Assembly: GCA_903821255.1 (NCBI GenBank)
Contig: CAIJKT010000698.1
Span: 1-9,729 of the forward strand
DNA from: an uncultured Lentisphaeria bacterium
GTDB taxonomy: Bacteria > Verrucomicrobiota > Lentisphaeria > Victivallales > Victivallaceae
Direction of reading: 5' to 3'
Length of the DNA stretch: 9,729 nucleotides
A program made the translations under genes and the position numbers. The notes under the pieces are model-generated. The model saw nothing but the letters and a program-made list of their open reading frames with translations, had not been told where the DNA came from and did not search any database. Position 1 is the stretch's first letter. The number at the start of each line of letters is the position of its first letter. Shown piece by piece: positions 6,841 through 9,729 of this stretch.

Positions 6841-7565
6841 GCGCAATGAAAAGAAATATCGTTAAAATTGATCCGGATAAATGCAATGGCTGCGGACTGT
6901 GCGTCAGCGCGTGCGCCGAGGGTGCAATCAAGCTGATAAACGGCAAGGCGGAGTTGATTACCGATTCTTACTGCGACGGCCTGGGCGCATGCCTGGGTGA
7001 ATGTCCGCAGGGAGCCATTACGATTGAAGAGCGTGACGCGGCGGGATTCGATGAAGCCGCCGTTAAAAGGCATCTTTCTGAACAGCAGTCGCCGCCGAAG
7101 CAACAGCATCATGGCTGTCCGGGGATGGCTGCTTTCTCAATAAATGAAAAGGCTGTCAGCGGCAGCGCCAAAAGTTCCGGCCACCCCTCCCCTACCCCCT
7201 CTGAATTAAGACAATGGCCGGTTCAACTGCACCTGGTCCCCGTCCAGGCGCCATACTGGAACGGTGCTGACCTGCTGCTGGCGGCCGATTGTGTATCAGT
7301 TGCTTATGCGGATTTCCAGGAAAAGCTGCTGAAGGGCAGGAAAGTTATCATTGCCTGTCCGAAACTGGACGACACGGGGAATTATCTGGAGAAACTGACG
7401 GACATACTCCGGGAGAATGATATCAGGAGCCTGACCGCGGCAAGAATGGAAGTACCCTGCTGCGGAGGCATCGTCCGGATGGCGGAACTGGCGCTGGAAG
7501 CCTCCGGCAAAGATATCGAGTTCAAGGAAATTATTATCGGTGTGGATGGAACAATAAAAAACTGA
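6837..7565 (+). CDS. Ferredoxin-like iron-sulfur protein with cysteine-rich C-terminal domain
   Basis: The 242-residue protein begins with two ferredoxin-type cluster segments. The first is a full CNGCGLCVSAC (Cys16, 19, 22, 26). The second is CDGLGACLGECP, with only three cysteines (Cys46, 52, 56) and no Cys at the usual second place. A Gln/Ser/Pro/His-rich linker (about 81-122) includes HHGCPG. A separate C-terminal domain (about 123-242) contains LRQWPVQLHLVPV, ADC (Cys152), CPKLDDTGNY (Cys174) and MEVPCCGG (Cys208-209), then a GVDG end. I recognise this arrangement as a family common in anaerobes, but its reaction is not known to me; an electron-transfer or Fe-S handling role is likely. 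The ATG at 6837 overlaps the rrf2 stop. A second ATG at 6846 gives MKRNIVKID and fits family starts and the upstream AGGG spacing (11 bases) about as well. Confidence 0.88.
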   Translation: MSAMKRNIVKIDPDKCNGCGLCVSACAEGAIKLINGKAELITDSYCDGLGACLGECPQGAITIEERDAAGFDEAAVKRHLSEQQSPPKQQHHGCPGMAAFSINEKAVSGSAKSSGHPSPTPSELRQWPVQLHLVPVQAPYWNGADLLLAADCVSVAYADFQEKLLKGRKVIIACPKLDDTGNYLEKLTDILRENDIRSLTAARMEVPCCGGIVRMAELALEASGKDIEFKEIIIGVDGTIKN

Positions 7566-7580
7566 ACAGGGAGATGAATC

Positions 7581-7925
7581 ATGAAATGCGGATGCAACAA
7601 GGACAATTCTGAAAAAGGCGTCAAACTGACGCTGGCCGGACTCACGGAATACGGCGAAAACGCCATCGTCAGCCGGACTATCGTGGAAAACGCCAGCGGC
7701 ACTTTAACTGTTTTTGCGTTCGATGAGGGCCAGGGATTAAGCGAACACTCCGCCCCGTTTGACGCTATCGTACAGGTTATTGACGGCGAAGCTGACATCA
7801 AAATCAACGGACAATCCCACTACCTGCGGGCCGGCGATCTGATTATCATGCCGGCCAATATCCCGCACGCCGTAAAGGCCGTCACCAAGTTCAAAATGCT
7901 GCTGACCATGCTGAAAGCAGTATAA
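7581..7925 (+). CDS. Small single-domain cupin protein
   Basis: This 114-residue protein is one cupin barrel. Motif 1 is EGQGLSEHSAPFDAIVQVIDG with a single histidine (His56) where classical cupins have HxH, followed by Asp61. Motif 2 is GDLIIMPANIPHAV with His96. This leaves two firm metal ligands, so the metal site is reduced or uses Asp61. The protein ends FKMLLTMLKAV. The N-terminus carries a Cys-Gly-Cys (Cys3, Cys5) outside the barrel. The start is set by GGGAG (7569-7573), 7 bases before the ATG. It lies 15 bases after the Fe-S protein gene and is the last gene before a terminator, so it belongs to the rrf2 operon. Relatives of this short type usually have no assigned substrate; a small-molecule-binding or redox-linked role is an inference from context. 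Confidence 0.88.
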   Translation: MKCGCNKDNSEKGVKLTLAGLTEYGENAIVSRTIVENASGTLTVFAFDEGQGLSEHSAPFDAIVQVIDGEADIKINGQSHYLRAGDLIIMPANIPHAVKAVTKFKMLLTMLKAV

Positions 7926-7941
7926 CAACACAACTTATAAA

Positions 7942-7982
7942 GAACCTGCAGGCCCGGTAAAGCTTGCAGGTTCCTGCTTTTT
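7942..7982 (+). terminator. Intrinsic terminator of the rrf2 operon
   Basis: GAACCTGCAGGC (7942-7953) pairs with GCTTGCAGGTTC (7962-7973) as a 12-bp stem with one G-U pair and an 8-base loop. It is followed after four bases by TTTTT (7978-7982). The T-run overlaps the stop codon of the convergent ATPase gene. The same stem could help stop leftward transcription, but its minus-strand tail (TTTATAAG) is only weakly T-rich. Confidence 0.85.
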
Positions 7983-9729
7983 AACGGTGAATCAGGGATT
8001 CGGACAGACGCTTCAGGAATTTCGCCTGATGTTCAGCCTTGTAATCCAGCAACTTATAGGTAATATCCTTGACGATGTCCAGCACAAACATCCATATCAC
8101 ATTATACAGCCACACCACGGCGATAAGCGTCCACGGCAGTTGCGGAACCGCCCAGCCGAAGCCGCACATCAGCGCCGCAAATAACTGAGTGCCGATAATC
8201 GCCCAGAACAGTTTCGCGCTGGGGAACGGCTTCACAAAAAAGCGGTTGGAGGTTCTGGTCACAAACAGCAGCAGATGCCCGCCGACCACCAGTTGCAGAA
8301 AAACCATGGTTTGCAGATGGGACGGATCAATTACCACGCCGAACAGCTCTTCATTCAGGAAATACATCCCGATGAAAAGCAGCCCGAAAGTCTCAACTAC
8401 CGACATGATGCCCAGCACGGTGGAAATCGACAGCACCCTGCCCATCTGCCAGTGAACCGGCTGCGGATCAATCCTGGTATTATCGTAGGCTATCGTCATA
8501 ATCGGAATATCATCCAGCAGCGCCAGGATAATGATCATCGTGGCGGTCAGCGGTTTGAACGCCTCCATGACGCCGTCGCCCCCCTCCACCACCGGAAACA
8601 CCAGCATTGCCAGCACCACAAACACCATCAGGTCCATCGTCATGGCGATCCGGTAGATCGTGTAACTCAACATCCGCTCGAAAATCTGGCGGGCGGTCTC
8701 AATCGCGGTGATGATGACGCTCAGGCCGGGCGCGGTCAGAATAAGCGCGGCGGCGGCCCTCGCGGCATCGGTGGCGCCGGATACCGCAATCCCGACATCG
8801 GACTGTTTCAGCGCTGGCGCGTCATTGACGCCGTCCCCGGTCATCGCCACAATGTGTCCGCGGGACTGCAAAGCCTTGACAATGCCGTATTTATGTTCAG
8901 GAAACACCCTGCCGAAACCATCGGCTTTCTCAATGCATTCACATGCCGCCGCCGGCAGATGGTCGGGGGAATTGCCTTCAAACAGCGCCGTTGCGGACTG
9001 AATATGGGTTCCCATGCCGAGTTTGCCGGAAATCTCCGAAGCGATGGCGATATCGTCGCCGGTGACCATTTTGACCGCCAGGCCGTGTGCGCGGGCCTGA
9101 CGGATAGTGTCCGCGGAATCGTCGCGCGGCGGGTCGAACATCGGAATTATGCCTGAAAACTTCCAGGTGCTGCCGTCATCCGCCGACTTCGCCACGCCGA
9201 GCGCGCGATAGCCGCGCGAGGCCAGTTCCTTGACCACGCCGTCCGCCTTGCTCTTCTGCCCGTCGCTCATGTTGCTCATGCTGACAATGACCTGGGGCGC
9301 CCCTTTGGTAAAGCGCATCGTGGAACCGTCCGGCATTCTGATCGAGGCTTCGGTGCGTTTCGATACCGGATCGAACGGCACAAATTTAGTCTGGATGTAA
9401 TTTTTCAGAACAGATTTGTCCGTGAGTCCGCCGATGACCGCCAGGTCAATCGCGTCATTATCCTCTTCTTTGCTGGCCAGCGCGCCGCCGAGGATGCATT
9501 CCTCCGCGGTGGCCGCTTCGAACAGCACCGGCACATCCAGGGTCAGTTGATTTTTGGTCAGAGTTCCGGTCTTGTCGGAACAGAGAATATCCACCCCGGC
9601 CATTTCCTCGATGCACTGGAGCCGGGAGACAATCGCCTGCTTTTTGGACATGGCCAGCGCGCCGAGCGCCATCGTCACCGACAATACCGCCGGCATGGCA
9701 ATCGGAATCGACGCAATCGCCAGCAGCAG
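7981..9729 (-). CDS. P-type proton-pumping ATPase, P3A type (5' end beyond window)
   Basis: An inner-membrane pump that uses ATP to export protons. About 582 C-terminal residues are visible, from PIAMP in helix 4 to the stop; the N-terminus, helices 1-3 and actuator domain lie past the window. Numbering from the internal Met at 9696: phosphorylated Asp41 in CSDKTGTLT, KGAP (131-134) in the nucleotide domain, MVTGDD (210-215), MTGDGVNDAP (285-294). Helices 5-10 follow. Helix 6 reads ALLDDIPIMTIAYDN, close to the P3A signature in which an Asp binds the proton (here Asp396). In helix 5 the usual Arg position appears to be Asp355. No calcium-, copper- or potassium-pump signatures are seen. The protein ends soon after helix 10 (SESLIHR), without the long autoinhibitory tail of plant enzymes. 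It converges on the cupin gene. Confidence 0.93.
   Translation of the reverse strand: MLLAIASIPIAMPAVLSVTMALGALAMSKKQAIVSRLQCIEEMAGVDILCSDKTGTLTKNQLTLDVPVLFEAATAEECILGGALASKEEDNDAIDLAVIGGLTDKSVLKNYIQTKFVPFDPVSKRTEASIRMPDGSTMRFTKGAPQVIVSMSNMSDGQKSKADGVVKELASRGYRALGVAKSADDGSTWKFSGIIPMFDPPRDDSADTIRQARAHGLAVKMVTGDDIAIASEISGKLGMGTHIQSATALFEGNSPDHLPAAACECIEKADGFGRVFPEHKYGIVKALQSRGHIVAMTGDGVNDAPALKQSDVGIAVSGATDAARAAAALILTAPGLSVIITAIETARQIFERMLSYTIYRIAMTMDLMVFVVLAMLVFPVVEGGDGVMEAFKPLTATMIIILALLDDIPIMTIAYDNTRIDPQPVHWQMGRVLSISTVLGIMSVVETFGLLFIGMYFLNEELFGVVIDPSHLQTMVFLQLVVGGHLLLFVTRTSNRFFVKPFPSAKLFWAIIGTQLFAALMCGFGWAVPQLPWTLIAVVWLYNVIWMFVLDIVKDITYKLLDYKAEHQAKFLKRLSESLIHR

Noticed and set aside
6726..7112. 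Minus-strand open frame of 128 codons across the rrf2/Fe-S junction
   Set aside because: It overlaps two well-supported plus-strand genes and has no recognisable features.
8275..9156. Plus-strand open frame of 293 codons
   Set aside because: Antisense to the ATPase catalytic core; His/Arg/Gln-rich composition and no domain.

Overview
The window reads as a chromosomal segment from a Gram-negative, probably anaerobic or microaerophilic bacterium. The signs are a lipoprotein signal peptide, an Rrf2-type regulator beside a ferredoxin-like protein of a type I associate with anaerobes, and a chemosensory CheB/CheR fusion paired with a PAS histidine kinase. The small lipoprotein resembles, from memory, proteins of the Planctomycetes-Verrucomicrobia-Lentisphaerae group. 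That placement is a weak inference. No rRNA, tRNA, CRISPR array, insertion sequence or phage gene is visible.

Layout. (a) Positions 2-607 (+) hold the nearly complete 3' part of a MarC/YhgN-family membrane protein. It converges, with one base between the stop codons, on a small lipoprotein gene (609-1226, -) that has its own promoter-like sequence. (b) Positions 1381-6124 (-) form a two-gene signalling operon. A 1009-residue CheB-CheR-PAS fusion comes first, followed 25 bases later by a 562-residue PAS-PAS histidine kinase. The CheB part has no receiver domain and no response regulator is encoded nearby, so the phosphotransfer partner is unknown. (c) Positions 6125-6420 are an AT-rich divergent control region. 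It holds a good sigma70-type promoter facing right, with a perfect 9-bp inverted repeat over its -10 box, and a weaker promoter facing left. (d) Positions 6427-7925 (+) form a compact three-gene operon: an Rrf2 regulator with four cysteines, a ferredoxin-like protein with a cysteine-rich C-terminal domain, and a small cupin. It ends in a clear intrinsic terminator at 7942-7982. (e) Positions 7981-9729 (-) carry a P-type ATPase of the proton-pump (P3A) type, cut by the window end.

How the parts may work together. The Rrf2 operon looks like a self-contained redox-, nitric oxide- or iron-sulfur-responsive unit: a sensor-repressor that probably controls its own promoter, an Fe-S protein, and a cupin. 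The CheB-CheR fusion and the kinase look like one split sensory system, because the same domains often occur fused in a single polypeptide. The proton ATPase, MarC protein and lipoprotein have no evident functional tie to these two systems.

The points most worth following up are the Rrf2 operon with its operator, the unusual cysteine sets in its proteins, the split CheB-CheR/kinase pair without a receiver, and an apparent Arg-to-Asp change in transmembrane helix 5 of the proton ATPase.
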